From NCBI GenBank assembly GCA_031273605.1, contig JAISRN010000063.1, positions 1 through 39,486 on the forward strand: a stretch of 39,486 nt of DNA, in the 5' to 3' direction. Source of the DNA: Spirochaetales bacterium (GTDB lineage: Bacteria; Spirochaetota; Spirochaetia; UBA9216). Every line of letters starts with the position of its first letter. Position 1 is the first letter of the stretch. The translations under genes were made by a program, and so were the position numbers. Below, in pieces: positions 1 through 10,711 of this stretch. The notes under the pieces were generated by a model. It worked only from the letters and a program-made list of their open reading frames with translations, did no database searches and was not told the origin of the DNA.

Positions 1-5
1 CGTAA

Positions 6-21
6 TGTTTCACGTGAAACA
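6..21. other. parS: parS centromere-like ParB-binding site
   Basis: The 16-mer TGTTTCACGTGAAACA matches the well-known bacterial parS consensus at all 16 positions. It sits inside a 20-bp perfect palindrome (4-23). In the known family, ParB loads here as a CTP-dependent clamp and, with ParA and SMC, organises and segregates the replication origin. parS sites cluster near oriC, and the adjacent gyrB-gyrA operon fits an origin-proximal position. On the plus strand the palindrome is followed by seven T residues (22-28, running into the end of the next gene), so the same DNA could also fold as a terminator for a gene left of the window. Confidence 0.93.
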
Positions 22-26
22 TTTTT

Positions 27-722
27 TTACAGGAAATCTTTGAGTTGTTCCAGGGAATGTATTTCGTAGGTGGGCCTGAGGGTTGTGGGGTTTTCGGCGC
101 GCCGGGGGTTAAACCAGCAAGTGTCTATGCCGTAATTAAAGCCCCCCTGAATATCGGAAGTTAAGGAATCGCCGATAATGAGAATCGAGTTTTTGTCGGT
201 CCGCCCGGTCTGCCTCTCCCCATAGGCGAAGATGCCCGGATTGGGTTTGTTGTCCCCGGCCTCCTCGGAAATAATAACGTAGGGAAACGTATCTTTCAGG
301 GGGGAAAGGCGAATCCGGGATCTTTGAATTTCCGAAAGGCCATTGGTGATCAGCGCCAGGGTATAACGGGCCCCCAGGTAGCGGCAGATCTCCTGGGCGC
401 CAGGAATAAGGAAGGCCGCCTGGGCAAGGTACTTTAGGTAGGTGCGGCTAAAAACTTCGGGGTTAGGAGAATTTTTCAAGCCGATAGATTCAAAGAGAAG
501 CCGGAAACGCTTAATCCGCAGCTCCGGCTGGGTAAGACGGCCCTCTTCATATTCCAGCCAAACCGCCCGGTTGATCCGCTGATACTCCTCCAGGTAGGCC
601 GGGGGGGAATCAATCCCTGTTTCCCCAAGGGCCCGGGAAAGGGAAAATTGCTCGGCCTTGTGATAATCAAAGAGGGTGTCGTCCGCATCAAGGTAGAGAA
701 GCCGGTATTTACCTTCGGCCAT
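27..722 (-). CDS. YjjG-family HAD phosphatase (noncanonical pyrimidine nucleotidase type)
   Basis: A 231-residue HAD-superfamily hydrolase. Motif I is DADDT (nucleophile Asp12, acid Asp14), motif II is the T-N of LALITNG, motif III is the Lys of DNKPNPGIF, and motif IV is IGDSLTSD. Overall it resembles E. coli YjjG, including EYQRINRAVW, ISEEAG and the WFNP near the end. That family dephosphorylates noncanonical pyrimidine nucleoside monophosphates such as 5-fluoro- or 5-hydroxy-dUMP, so it is a nucleotide-pool cleaning enzyme in the cytoplasm. It starts only 7 bp after gyrA with an AGGA ribosome site overlapping the gyrA stop, so it is the third gene of the gyrB-gyrA transcript. The substrate is inferred; other HAD subfamilies are possible. 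Confidence 0.8.
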   Translation of the reverse strand: MAEGKYRLLYLDADDTLFDYHKAEQFSLSRALGETGIDSPPAYLEEYQRINRAVWLEYEEGRLTQPELRIKRFRLLFESIGLKNSPNPEVFSRTYLKYLAQAAFLIPGAQEICRYLGARYTLALITNGLSEIQRSRIRLSPLKDTFPYVIISEEAGDNKPNPGIFAYGERQTGRTDKNSILIIGDSLTSDIQGGFNYGIDTCWFNPRRAENPTTLRPTYEIHSLEQLKDFL

Positions 723-729
723 TTTTGTC

Positions 730-3159
730 CTAATCCTTTTCGTTGATAATCCGGGCGGCTCCTACGAGAAAGTCCGGCTTTTCAATATTCACGATTCTAA
801 CCCCCTGGGCAGTCTTTCCCAACTGGGGAATGTCCGCCAGTTTCAGTTTCAGGGTGTTGCCCTGGGAGGTTATGCATACCACATCATCTTGAATATTGGC
901 CGAAAGAGCCGCGGTTAACTCCCCGGTTTTTTCGGTAATCCGGTAGATAATTTGTCCCTGGGTTCCCCGGCCGTGGCAGGTAAAATGCTCAAAGCGGATC
1001 CGCTTGCCGTGGCCACATTCGGTTACCAGTACCATTTCTTCATTTTCATGCACCGCCATAACCCCGGAAATTTCATCCCTTTCCTGTAGTTTCATTCCCG
1101 AAACGCCCCGGGTAGCCCGGCCCATGGTCCGGATGGTCTCTTCGCTCATCCGAAGGGCATAACCGAATTTGGAAACCAAAACCACCTCATCCCGGCCGGA
1201 AGTAATTAAGGCGCTTACCAGGTGATCCCCGTTGTCCAGCCGCAGGGCAATGATTCCCCTGGTCTTGGCGTTGGCAAATTCTTCGGTGGAGACTTTTTTG
1301 ATCACCCCCTTCCGGGTAATCATAAGGAGAGTTCGGTCTCCGCTAAAGTTGGACAACGAGACGGTGGCGGTAATCTCCTCGTTGGCGGAGATGCTCAGGA
1401 GGGTTTTGACCTGAACCCCCCGGCTGGTCCTGGACCCTTCGGGAATCTCGTGCACCTTAACCCAGTAAGCCTTGCCCTCGCTGGTGATAAAGAGAAGGTA
1501 GTCATGGGTGGAGGCGATAAAGAGATGCTCTAAAAAGTCCTCATTCACCAGGTTGGTGGAAGAAGACCCCTTGCCCCCCCGGCCCTGATTCTTGTACGCG
1601 TTGGCCGGAACCCGTTTGATAAAGCCCTTGTGGGAGACCAGTACCACCATGTCCTCCCGGGTAATCATGTCCTCCACATCGATCTTTTCTACTTCGCTGG
1701 CGATGATTTCCGTCCGTCTGGGATCGCCGTATTTCTCGCCAATTTCGGTAATTTCGGCTTTAATAACCCCCATGAGTTTTGTTTCATCCGCCAGGAGGGA
1801 TTCGAGATACTCTATCAGGGCCAGGATTTCCTTTAGCTCGTCCAGGATTTTTTGGGTCTCCATGCTGGTAAGCCTTTGGAGACGCATATCCAGAATGGCC
1901 TGGGCCTGTTTTTCGGAAAAGCTGAACCGCTCTATCAGCCGGATTCGGGCGGCCTCAACGGTTTTTGCCGCCTTAATGATGGCGATAACTTCGTCAATGT
2001 TTTCCAGGGCAATTTTAAGGCCCTCTAAAATATGGGCCCGTTCCCTGGCCTTTTCCAGATCGAACCGGGTGCGCCGGGTAACCACTTCCTTTCGGTGAAG
2101 GATAAAGCAGGAGAGCATGTCCTTGAGGGAAACGATCTTGGGCGCTCCCTGGACCAGAGCCAGGGCATTGACATTAAAATTTTGCTGCAACAGGGTGTGG
2201 GCAAAAAGCTGATTCAGCACTACCTTGGCCACTGCCCCCCGTTTAAGAAAAATAACCACCCTCATCCCCTGGCGGTCCGATTCGTCCCTAACCAGGCTGA
2301 TTCCCTCAATTTTTTTGGTTTCCGCTAGCTCGTTAATCTTGATCACCAGGGCGGCCTTGTTGACCCCAAAGGGAATTTCGGTAACCACGATAACGTCCCG
2401 GCCGGATTTGCTGGTTTCCAGACTTACCTTGGCCCTCACCAGAATTTTTCCCCGGCCGGTTTGGTAGGCGCTTTTGATTCCCGCCCGGCCAAAAATGAGG
2501 CCCCCGGTGGGAAAGTCCGGGCCGCTGATGTACTTTAAGAGGCCTTCCAGTTCCAGGCCGGGATCGTCAATTAAGGCGGCGGCGGCGGCGCAGACTTCGG
2601 CTAGGTTGTGGGGGGGGATGTTGGTTGCCATGCCCACGGCAATACCGGTGGCGCCGTTTACCAGGAGGGAGGGAATGGCCGCCGGCATCACCGCCGGTTC
2701 GGTGGTAGAATCATCGTAGTTAGGAATAAAATCAACGGTGTTTTTATTGATGTCCCTAACCATCTCTTCGGAGATTCGTTCCAGCCGGGCTTCGGTGTAC
2801 CGCATGGCGGCGGGGGGGTCTCCATCCACGGAGCCAAAGTTGCCCTGGCCGTAAACCAGGGGATAGCGCAGGGAGAAATTCTGGGCCATCCGGACCAGGG
2901 CATCGTAAACCGAGGCGTCTCCGTGGGGGTGGTACTTTCCCAGTACATCCCCCACGATCCGGGCGCATTTTTTGTTAGGTTTATCGTGGCGCAGGCCCAT
3001 TTCACTCATGCTGTAGAGAATTCTGCGGTGAACCGGCTTTAGGCCGTCCCGAATATCGGGAAGCGCCCGGCTCACAATAACCGACATGGCGTAATTGAGG
3101 TAGGAGCCTTTGATTTCCTCTTCAATGGCAATGGGCAGTATCTTACCTTCGGATTCCAC
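730..3159 (-). CDS. gyrA: DNA gyrase subunit A
   Basis: An 809-residue GyrA, the breakage-reunion subunit of the A2B2 enzyme that introduces negative supercoils. The catalytic tyrosine is Tyr121 in RYTEARL. The winged-helix DNA-binding stretch is [17 protein letters not shown]. The C-terminal beta-pinwheel starts after about residue 500 and carries a GyrA-box-like NQGRGGKG, which favours gyrase over ParC. The start is GTG, preceded by GAGG. It lies 60 bp after gyrB on the same strand, with an intercistronic hairpin. The residue aligned with E. coli Ser83 is Ala82, and Asp87 is kept as Asp86. The Ser83 position is the main fluoroquinolone contact through the water-metal bridge, so reduced quinolone susceptibility is predicted. 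Confidence 0.97.
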   Translation of the reverse strand: MESEGKILPIAIEEEIKGSYLNYAMSVIVSRALPDIRDGLKPVHRRILYSMSEMGLRHDKPNKKCARIVGDVLGKYHPHGDASVYDALVRMAQNFSLRYPLVYGQGNFGSVDGDPPAAMRYTEARLERISEEMVRDINKNTVDFIPNYDDSTTEPAVMPAAIPSLLVNGATGIAVGMATNIPPHNLAEVCAAAAALIDDPGLELEGLLKYISGPDFPTGGLIFGRAGIKSAYQTGRGKILVRAKVSLETSKSGRDVIVVTEIPFGVNKAALVIKINELAETKKIEGISLVRDESDRQGMRVVIFLKRGAVAKVVLNQLFAHTLLQQNFNVNALALVQGAPKIVSLKDMLSCFILHRKEVVTRRTRFDLEKARERAHILEGLKIALENIDEVIAIIKAAKTVEAARIRLIERFSFSEKQAQAILDMRLQRLTSMETQKILDELKEILALIEYLESLLADETKLMGVIKAEITEIGEKYGDPRRTEIIASEVEKIDVEDMITREDMVVLVSHKGFIKRVPANAYKNQGRGGKGSSSTNLVNEDFLEHLFIASTHDYLLFITSEGKAYWVKVHEIPEGSRTSRGVQVKTLLSISANEEITATVSLSNFSGDRTLLMITRKGVIKKVSTEEFANAKTRGIIALRLDNGDHLVSALITSGRDEVVLVSKFGYALRMSEETIRTMGRATRGVSGMKLQERDEISGVMAVHENEEMVLVTECGHGKRIRFEHFTCHGRGTQGQIIYRITEKTGELTAALSANIQDDVVCITSQGNTLKLKLADIPQLGKTAQGVRIVNIEKPDFLVGAARIINEKD

Positions 3160-3193
3160 TATCTAGTCCTCTTTGATTTGCAGTAGGGTCTGA

Positions 3194-3214
3194 TACCCCT
3201 TTCAGGGCGGGGTA
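3194..3214 (-). other. intercistronic hairpin between gyrB and gyrA
   Basis: TACCCC and GGGGTA form perfect 6-bp arms with a 9-nt loop in the 60-bp gap between the gyrB stop and the gyrA GTG. There is no T-tract, so it is not a classic terminator. It may stabilise or separate the two message segments. The function is a guess. Confidence 0.4.
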
Positions 3215-3219
3215 GTTCA

Positions 3220-5194
<1,975 letters not shown>

Positions 5195-5248
5195 TCTGGT
5201 ATTTCTCAGGCTAAAGCCTTGCGAAACGTGCCAGTTTTAGGGGTTGCC

Positions 5249-5280
5249 GTTCCAAAATTTGACATTGTGGAACTGCCTCA
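5249..5280. repeat. dispersed palindromic repeat, copy 1
   Basis: A 32-bp unit with inverted ends GTTCCA and TGGAAC. It aligns without gaps to 32128-32159 at 26 of 32 positions, including the flanking GCCTCA. A looser relative with the same GTTCC...GGAAC ends lies at 17624-17650. Copies in unrelated intergenic positions suggest a small REP-like family. Confidence 0.6.
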
Positions 5281-5283
5281 ACT

Positions 5284-5312
5284 ATTATAAGTATAGCCTT
5301 TTTTGCCGGCAG
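5284..5312 (-). promoter_or_regulatory. predicted gyrB promoter
   Basis: On the minus strand a perfect -10 TATAAT (5284-5289) lies 17 bp from CTGCCG (5307-5312), a weak -35. The start point would be near 5277, giving a leader of about 147 nt that contains the palindrome at 5249-5280 and the hairpin at 5162-5194. Confidence 0.55.
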
Positions 5313-5522
5313 GGTAAAGGGGGGAGCCTTGAAGGTCATGGGGAAAACTCCTAAACGCCCTCACCAGGGGCAGGGAGCCGGCGCCCCTTATGGTTATGGG
5401 GCCGCGCGGCAGGAGGCAGGTGGAATTTTTGCAAAAAATGTGTAAACTATGCTTATTATAGAAAAATATTCTATAAACAATTATACAAAATTGGATGGCA
5501 TGTTAAAAAAGGAGAATTTTGG
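5313..5522. other. intergenic region between gyrB and the chemotaxis receptor gene
   Basis: This is the receptor-side part of the roughly 390-bp divergent gap. The stretch at about 5330-5425 is GC-rich and can form small stems, for example GCCCC (5383-5387) with GGGGC (5398-5402). It gives way to an AT-rich stretch before the receptor gene with TTGCAA (5429) and several TATA-like boxes. No open frame with a good start is visible, and no known RNA gene is recognised. Confidence 0.5.
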
Positions 5523-7382
5523 ATGAATAAAAAATGGGTGTTTATCGCAACTATTGGCGTGAGCAATATTATAATAATTATTGTGAATTTACTTGTGTTA
5601 TGTATTTTTCAAGCTAACCCCGTTCCTCTGGGCGCGATGCTCCTCCGGGTTCTGCTGCCCGGCCTGGGATATGTTATCGTTGTTACCCTGATCCTGGGGG
5701 CCAACGGGTCCTTTTTTGATTCAAAAAACTTACAGGTTTCCGGGGAGGAGTATACTAAAATCTTAAAAAAACTGGGATCCGTCCCGGTTAAATTGATTGC
5801 CCTTATTGTGGTGTTCCAGGCTGTTTTTGCGTCCCTTGTTTTTCTTCAGGGGGAGAGGATCGGCATACAAGGGGATAACAAGGCCGCCCTCTTTATGGCA
5901 GTTCTTGCCGCCGGGATGCTGCTGGGAACCTTTGCGTATGTCCTGGTGGATCGCTTGGTTTCTGACACCCTTATTGCCAACAGCCTGGCCGAATATCCCC
6001 GGGACCTGCGGGAAAAGCGGCAGGCGCTTAAAATGTTTATTATTCCCGTGGCGGTGGCTATTGTAGCTGTTCTCTATGTCTATTCCATCACCTATCTGAC
6101 CATCTTTAAGGCGGGGGGTTCCCTGGCGGACATGACCGGATCATCCTGGATTCCCGCCCTTGTGTTTATCGGTTCCTTTTTTGTCAGTGTCTTCCTCCTG
6201 GCCTACACCCTTAAGCAAAACACCTGCAGGCTTTTTGATTCCGTGGTAGCCCAGCTTGAAAACCTCTCTTCCGCCAAAAAGGACCTTACCCGGCGTATCT
6301 CCATCTGTTCCATTGACGAATTAGGAACCATCGCCGGGATGGTGAATAGTTTTTGCGTACACATGGCTGATGGAATGAAGGCGATAAAGTCCGGCGAATA
6401 TGACCTTGCCGATTCGGGGCGTAAACTGGAAGAAAATATAGCCGATATGGCTTCGTCCCTTTCCCTGATCTCCGGCAGCATTGAACAGGTCCGGGAAAAA
6501 ACCCAATCCCAGATGCAGAGCGTGTCGGAATCCTCCGCGGCGGTGCATGAGATTGCTAAAAACATCGAATCCCTGGATGGCGCTATCGTTTCTCAGGTGT
6601 CCAGCATGAGCCAGGCGTCTTCGGCGGTGGAAGAAATGCTGGGGAATATTTCCTCCATCGGAGGGGTGGTGGAAAAAATGGCGGATCAGTTCAAAACCGT
6701 GGACACCGCCGCCGCCGAGGGCGGGGCGATTCAGCAGGAAAATGGGGCGAAGATCCGGGAAATTGTAACCCAATCCCAGACCCTGATGGAGGCTAACCGG
6801 ATCATCGCCACCATCGCCGCCCAGACCAATTTGTTAGCCATGAACGCTGCTATTGAGGCCGCCCACGCCGGCGATGCCGGGAGGGGCTTTTCCGTGGTTT
6901 CCGATGAAATCCGAAAGCTGGCGGAAAATTCCTCCGGGGAATCCAAAAAAATCAGCGCTGAATTAAAACAGATTGCAGAGACCATTAATAAGATCGTTAA
7001 GAACGCCGATGCCCTGGAACGGGCTTTTTCCCTGGTTTCCGAACGGGTCAGGGATACTGAAAAGCTGGTGCTGGAAGTAAGAAACGCGATCCGGGAGCAG
7101 AGCGAAGGGGCCGCCCAGGTTATGACCGCCCTAAAAACGATGAATGATATCAGCGTTCAGGTCCGGACCGGTTCAACGGAAATGAACGAGGGCAACGTTT
7201 CCATGCTCCGGGAGATCAGCTCCCTTCAAAGCCAGGCCAAGGAAATTTCCGACAACATGGACGAGATGGTCCAGGGGATTACCCGGATAAATACCGGCGC
7301 CCAGGAAGTTTCGGAACTTGCGGAAGTTAACCGGTCTTCCATAAAAAGCATAGCCGCTATTGTGGACGAGTTTGCGGTTTAA
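5523..7382 (+). CDS. methyl-accepting chemotaxis protein with six-TM sensor region
   Basis: A 619-residue chemoreceptor. Hydrophobic segments are seen at about 6-29, 41-61, 89-109, 121-142, 171-195 and 209-230, so the N-terminal half is a multi-pass membrane module with little periplasmic domain. A HAMP-like linker follows (about 231-282), then a long coiled-coil signalling domain whose conserved tip includes [20 protein letters not shown] at about 436-455. In the known family this tip binds CheA and CheW and controls flagellar switching. No C-terminal NWETF-type pentapeptide for CheR/CheB docking is present. The start is preceded by GGAG at a normal distance. The ligand cannot be predicted; it may sense a membrane-linked or energy-state signal. 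Confidence 0.93.
   Translation: MNKKWVFIATIGVSNIIIIIVNLLVLCIFQANPVPLGAMLLRVLLPGLGYVIVVTLILGANGSFFDSKNLQVSGEEYTKILKKLGSVPVKLIALIVVFQAVFASLVFLQGERIGIQGDNKAALFMAVLAAGMLLGTFAYVLVDRLVSDTLIANSLAEYPRDLREKRQALKMFIIPVAVAIVAVLYVYSITYLTIFKAGGSLADMTGSSWIPALVFIGSFFVSVFLLAYTLKQNTCRLFDSVVAQLENLSSAKKDLTRRISICSIDELGTIAGMVNSFCVHMADGMKAIKSGEYDLADSGRKLEENIADMASSLSLISGSIEQVREKTQSQMQSVSESSAAVHEIAKNIESLDGAIVSQVSSMSQASSAVEEMLGNISSIGGVVEKMADQFKTVDTAAAEGGAIQQENGAKIREIVTQSQTLMEANRIIATIAAQTNLLAMNAAIEAAHAGDAGRGFSVVSDEIRKLAENSSGESKKISAELKQIAETINKIVKNADALERAFSLVSERVRDTEKLVLEVRNAIREQSEGAAQVMTALKTMNDISVQVRTGSTEMNEGNVSMLREISSLQSQAKEISDNMDEMVQGITRINTGAQEVSELAEVNRSSIKSIAAIVDEFAV
6422..6448 (+). promoter_or_regulatory. intragenic sigma-28-like promoter motif
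   Basis: TAAA, 15 bp, then GCCGATAT: a near-perfect match to the flagellar sigma-28 consensus (TAAA-N15-GCCGATAA), inside the receptor gene just after the HAMP-like region. The start point would be near 6455, upstream of the codons for the soluble signalling domain. It may be fortuitous, because the residues encoded there are also under protein constraint. Confidence 0.35.
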
Positions 7383-7463
7383 GTTCGGCATCTCCTTATA
7401 GGGTCCGGTTTCCGCCTGCTTCTCTTAGGCAGCTTATTCGCCATTTTTGCCCCAGGCTTATTA

Positions 7464-7491
7464 GGACATTTCTATTGAACGCCGACAAACG
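7464..7491. repeat. 28-bp dispersed repeat, copy 1
   Basis: GGACATTTCTATTGAACGC followed by CGACAAACG. It is identical at 27 of 28 positions to 22862-22889, with no further similarity outside. Here the last bases form a small CGCCG-acaaa-CGGCG hairpin. A genomic repeat or the terminal relic of an insertion sequence is the likely source; this is inference. Confidence 0.7.
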
Positions 7492-7503
7492 GCGGCGCCA
7501 CCG

Positions 7504-7535
7504 TTGACATAAAAATAATAATATGCTTATGTCAA
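7504..7535 (+). promoter_or_regulatory. inverted repeat with -35-like element upstream of the lipoprotein gene
   Basis: TTGACATAA (7504-7512) and TTATGTCAA (7527-7535) are perfect 9-bp arms 14 bp apart. The left arm contains a consensus -35 TTGACA, and a weak -10 (TTATGT) falls 17 bp later in the right arm. The arrangement fits an operator overlapping a promoter. The XRE regulator encoded one gene downstream is a possible ligand, without direct evidence. Confidence 0.45.
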
Positions 7536-7580
7536 TTTATGTAAAATTCTATCTTGAAAAAAATATTTAGGAGGGTGGTT

Positions 7581-7922
7581 ATGAAAGCTGCACAAAATGG
7601 GAGCAGGGTGGTTTGGATGGGAATGATTGGCCTGGCGTTGATATTCGGGTTGTTGTTAGGCGGATGTGTATCCAGCAAAGAAGTTACCCCGGCTAACTGG
7701 CAAATGGAAGTGGTTGAATCCGGCCCGCCTTTGAATTCGCTGAGATCGATAAATGCCGGTAGCCAAGATGCCCTTTCAATGGCTCCGCTTCTTGAAGAAG
7801 CAGAGGGAGAAGTGGGAACCTGGTATAAATTTACCGCTGAAGAAAGACCCGGCCAGGTTTTCTATTACAGCACATTTAGTACAAGCGGTATTGTTGTTGG
7901 CAGATTTTTTAAAGCCAAGTAA
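7581..7922 (+). CDS. small lipoprotein of unknown function
   Basis: A 113-residue protein from the ATG at 7581, chosen because a strong AGGAGGG (7569-7575) lies 5 bp upstream; an earlier in-frame start at 7554 has none. It carries a signal peptide with hydrophobic core GMIGLALIFGLLLGG and a lipobox LGGC with Cys29, so a lipid-anchored envelope protein is predicted. The mature part is short (about 85 residues), with GTWYKFTAEERPGQVFYYSTF near the end. I recognise no family. It sits between the chemoreceptor and an XRE regulator. Confidence 0.75.
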   Translation: MKAAQNGSRVVWMGMIGLALIFGLLLGGCVSSKEVTPANWQMEVVESGPPLNSLRSINAGSQDALSMAPLLEEAEGEVGTWYKFTAEERPGQVFYYSTFSTSGIVVGRFFKAK

Positions 7923-8077
7923 TCTTAGCAAAAACAAAAAAACAGGAGCGGAGAGACGGCTGCGCCCCCCGCCCCTGCCATTTGACTTTATGGCGCAGTT
8001 CTTCCGGTGCTCGATGCAGAATCAGCCCCTTCGGTACCGCCGCTATCAACTTCCTTATAGGCTAATAGGCAAAGTGA

Positions 8078-8410
8078 ATGAAAAATCTCCGTGAAATTTT
8101 GGCTTTTAATTTGAAGGAAAACCGCCGCAGAAAGGGCTTTTCGCAGGATCGACTGGCAGAAATGGCCGGCATTTCTACCCAATATCTCGCCACGGTTGAG
8201 ACCTGCCGTAAATTCCCTACACCGGAAGTGCTGGAACGCCTCGCCAAAGCTTTCGGTATTGAGACTCACCAGCTTTTTGAAGTGTCAACCACCCCCGAAG
8301 AAGCCCTTGAACGTTTGCACCGGTCAATTGTTACCGACATACGGCAGGTTGTGAGGGAAACCATACAGGAGACCCTTTCCGGGGAGTGCAAAGGCAAGGA
8401 TAAGGCTTAA
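8078..8410 (+). CDS. XRE-family helix-turn-helix regulator
   Basis: A 110-residue DNA-binding protein. Residues about 6-60 form a Cro/C1-type HTH (NLKENRRRKGFSQDRLAEMAGISTQYLA is the core, split here only by helix turns), followed by a short acidic tail predicted helical that may dimerise. The ribosome site is weak (AGG, 7 bp before ATG). The 155-bp gap before it contains nothing recognisable. A GCGGC-ttt-GCCGC hairpin follows the stop, without a T-tract. It may regulate itself or the lipoprotein gene upstream. The target is unknown. Confidence 0.85.
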   Translation: MKNLREILAFNLKENRRRKGFSQDRLAEMAGISTQYLATVETCRKFPTPEVLERLAKAFGIETHQLFEVSTTPEEALERLHRSIVTDIRQVVRETIQETLSGECKGKDKA

Positions 8411-8553
8411 GCGGCTTTGCCGCCGGAGAATAACGCCGCCCTAAGTTTTCGCTCCCCGTAATGTTGGTTCGGAATTTCGTCTTGCCGATGCTTTTGGAGT
8501 TAAAAATATATTTAATTGGTTTTATGCAATAATGGCATATTTAGTCCAGTTGA

Positions 8554-8580
8554 TTGACAATAGTTCAAAAACACTATAAA
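8554..8580 (+). promoter_or_regulatory. promoter of the AT-rich acyltransferase operon
   Basis: TTGACA (8554-8559), a 15-bp spacer, then TATAAA (8575-8580). The -35 coincides with an in-frame TTG that could be mistaken for the start codon. With transcription from about 8587, translation must begin further down, at the TTG at 8623. Confidence 0.5.
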
Positions 8581-8622
8581 TTGATTCTCAGCGGGGTTGT
8601 TTATTATTATCGGGGTGGCAAT

Positions 8623-9894
8623 TTGAAAAATTGGTACAAACTTGACAATGCAGCCAAATTATTTTCCAATGTGGCAAGCAGAAAAAACTCCTCTGTATTT
8701 AGAATAGCCGTTGTTATGCAAGAGGAAGTAGACGGAAGCATTTTGCAAAAAGCGGTTGACCATATTTACGCCAGATTTCCGATGTTTTTTACCCGCATGC
8801 GAAGCGGTGTGTTTTGGAACTACATGGACGAGCTTGGACACAGCTTTAAGGTAGTAGAAGAAAGCGGGTATCCCTGCGGGATGATAGATGCAAAAAACAA
8901 TAACGGTTACATGCTTAAAATCCTCTATTATTATAAAAGAATATCCTTTGAAGCCTTTCATTCGCTGACCGATGGCAGCGGGGCAGTAGAATTTGTTAAA
9001 ACCCTTGTTTACTACTATCTTTGTTTTATGGGGAAGGCGATTTCGCCGGAAAATAAGATTTTGCTTGCAGAGGACGGCGTCAGCCTTGATGAATCCGAGG
9101 ACAGTTATTCAAAGTATTGCGAAGGATTGCCGGGTAAAACTGAAAAAAATAAAAACTCCTATAAAATTACCGGGACATCCTTTAGCTTGCACGGAAACAA
9201 TATAACAACAGGCATTATGAGCGCCCAGGCTCTAAATGGGCTCGCCAAGGCGCACGGTACAACCATCACCCCATATCTGGCAGCGGTGCTTGTACAGTCC
9301 ATTTATCAATCCCGGATAAAGCCCGGCAATAATAAATCAATTGTTGTGGCGATACCGGTTAACCTGAGAAATCTTTTCCCTTCAAAAACGATGCGTAATT
9401 TTTCATGCGTGGTAAATCTTGACTACAACCCCGCGAAAGGAATGGATTTGGCGGATATCATCGGCGATCTTACCGCCCGGTTGAAAGAAAAAACCAAAAA
9501 GCAATGCCTGCAAAGGAACATATCGAACAATGTCAGGTATGAACAAAATATTGCCGTGAAATTTGTTCCTCTTTTTGTTAAGCGGGTATTCATAAGATTT
9601 TGCTTTGATATGCTCGGTGAAAATAAAAAAACGATTACCCTTTCAAATGTTGGCAATATTACAACCCCGGCCGATATGTCCCCCCATATCAAATATTTTG
9701 AAGCCACCCTTTATCCAACCCAAAAGCGTCCGCTAAGCTGCGCGGTCTGCTCGGTCGATGACAAGCTGTCAATCAACTTTTCCAGAACGATTGTTGAGCC
9801 TGATATTATAAGACGTTTTTTCTCTTTTTTCGCAAACGAGGCCGGATTAGATGTTGTTTTATATTCAAATGACTGGGGAATAAAAAATGAGTAA
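8623..9894 (+). CDS. condensation-fold acyltransferase (alcohol acetyltransferase-like)
   Basis: 423 residues from a TTG start with GGGTGG upstream; the open frame extends to 8554 but that part lies over the promoter. The catalytic signature HxxxDG of the BAHD/condensation/PapA superfamily is present as HSLTDG (His113, Asp117). The N-terminus WYKLDNAAKLFSNV is typical of bacterial proteins annotated as alcohol acetyltransferases. Such enzymes move an acyl group from CoA or a carrier to a hydroxyl or amine; the real substrate is unknown. It overlaps the next gene by 8 bp (ATGAGTAA), so the two are co-translated. The gene is clearly more AT-rich than the surroundings and uses ATA and TTA codons freely, suggesting transfer, perhaps from a Firmicute. 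Confidence 0.75.
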   Translation: MKNWYKLDNAAKLFSNVASRKNSSVFRIAVVMQEEVDGSILQKAVDHIYARFPMFFTRMRSGVFWNYMDELGHSFKVVEESGYPCGMIDAKNNNGYMLKILYYYKRISFEAFHSLTDGSGAVEFVKTLVYYYLCFMGKAISPENKILLAEDGVSLDESEDSYSKYCEGLPGKTEKNKNSYKITGTSFSLHGNNITTGIMSAQALNGLAKAHGTTITPYLAAVLVQSIYQSRIKPGNNKSIVVAIPVNLRNLFPSKTMRNFSCVVNLDYNPAKGMDLADIIGDLTARLKEKTKKQCLQRNISNNVRYEQNIAVKFVPLFVKRVFIRFCFDMLGENKKTITLSNVGNITTPADMSPHIKYFEATLYPTQKRPLSCAVCSVDDKLSINFSRTIVEPDIIRRFFSFFANEAGLDVVLYSNDWGIKNE

Positions 9895-10561
9895 ATGCCG
9901 GAAATGTGAGGCAAAAACAGAAAAGGGGCAAAAAATTTGTCCGTTGTGCTTTGCCCGTATTGAAAGTAACGATAAAAGCGATACGGAGTATCCCGGCTAC
10001 GCCGGCATGTATAAAGCAATTAAATACTTCACTGTTAAAAAGCTGTTTGCCTTTTTAAGCATCGCCGCAGGGTTGATTTTTTTGTTTTTGAATTTTTATT
10101 TGATGAAATATGCCCACAATTTATGGTCGCTTGTTTTTATCGCCGCTATTTTATTCTGTTGGGGTCTTTATAAAAGCATAAAATCAAAAAAATTGATTTT
10201 AGCGGGCAGGGTGCTGGCCTGTTACTTTCTTATTTCCGCTTTTTTGTTTGTGATTGATTTATATTTGGTGTTTCATAAGTGGTCTGTTGTTTATGTTATT
10301 CCGTTTTTAACTATTGCGCTGATAGTGTTTATAACAATCATTACAATTGTGCAAAAAAGAAGTTATAAAGATTATTTGGGATATTTACTGGCCACGCTGT
10401 TTATAAGCATATATCCCCTCTTTTTATGCTTCCTCTCGCTGTCAAAGGTGGTTTGGCCAAGTATTGCAACATTGGGATACGGATTGCTTACCGGCATAGC
10501 CTTTTATATTTTTATGGATAAAGATTTTAAAGTGGAAATGAAGAAGATCTTTCATTATTAA
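9887..10561 (+). CDS. zinc-ribbon multi-pass membrane protein (DUF6320-like)
   Basis: 224 residues. An N-terminal zinc ribbon has Cys4, Cys7, Cys18 and Cys21 (CRKC...CPLC). After a linker there are about six hydrophobic segments between residues 50 and 210. This is the architecture I associate with DUF6320 proteins, which are found beside acetyltransferase-like genes as here. The 8-bp overlap with the acyltransferase makes a functional pair very likely; it could anchor the enzyme or carry its substrate across the membrane. AT-rich like its partner. The family name is from memory and not verified. Confidence 0.7.
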   Translation: MSKCRKCEAKTEKGQKICPLCFARIESNDKSDTEYPGYAGMYKAIKYFTVKKLFAFLSIAAGLIFLFLNFYLMKYAHNLWSLVFIAAILFCWGLYKSIKSKKLILAGRVLACYFLISAFLFVIDLYLVFHKWSVVYVIPFLTIALIVFITIITIVQKRSYKDYLGYLLATLFISIYPLFLCFLSLSKVVWPSIATLGYGLLTGIAFYIFMDKDFKVEMKKIFHY

Positions 10562-10592
10562 TTAAAAATCACCGATTTGACAAACAATTAGC

Positions 10593-10621
10593 TTGACAAA
10601 CCTAGGGGGAACCCCTATTAT
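10593..10621 (+). promoter_or_regulatory. strong sigma-70-type promoter with a palindromic spacer
   Basis: TTGACA (10593-10598), exactly 17 bp, TATTAT (10616-10621). The spacer carries TAGGGG-gaa-CCCCTA (10603-10617), an operator-like palindrome. A second TTGACAAAC lies 16 bp upstream (10577). Start predicted near 10628, about 275 nt before the next ATG. The palindrome could alternatively be a weak terminator of the preceding operon. Confidence 0.6.
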
Positions 10622-10711
10622 TCTTAATTAAAGGAGTCAGATTCGGCGATGGTGATCTTTGCCGATAACCGCAATTTTAGCCCTTCTCCGATAAATTTAC
10701 TAGGAATTAAT

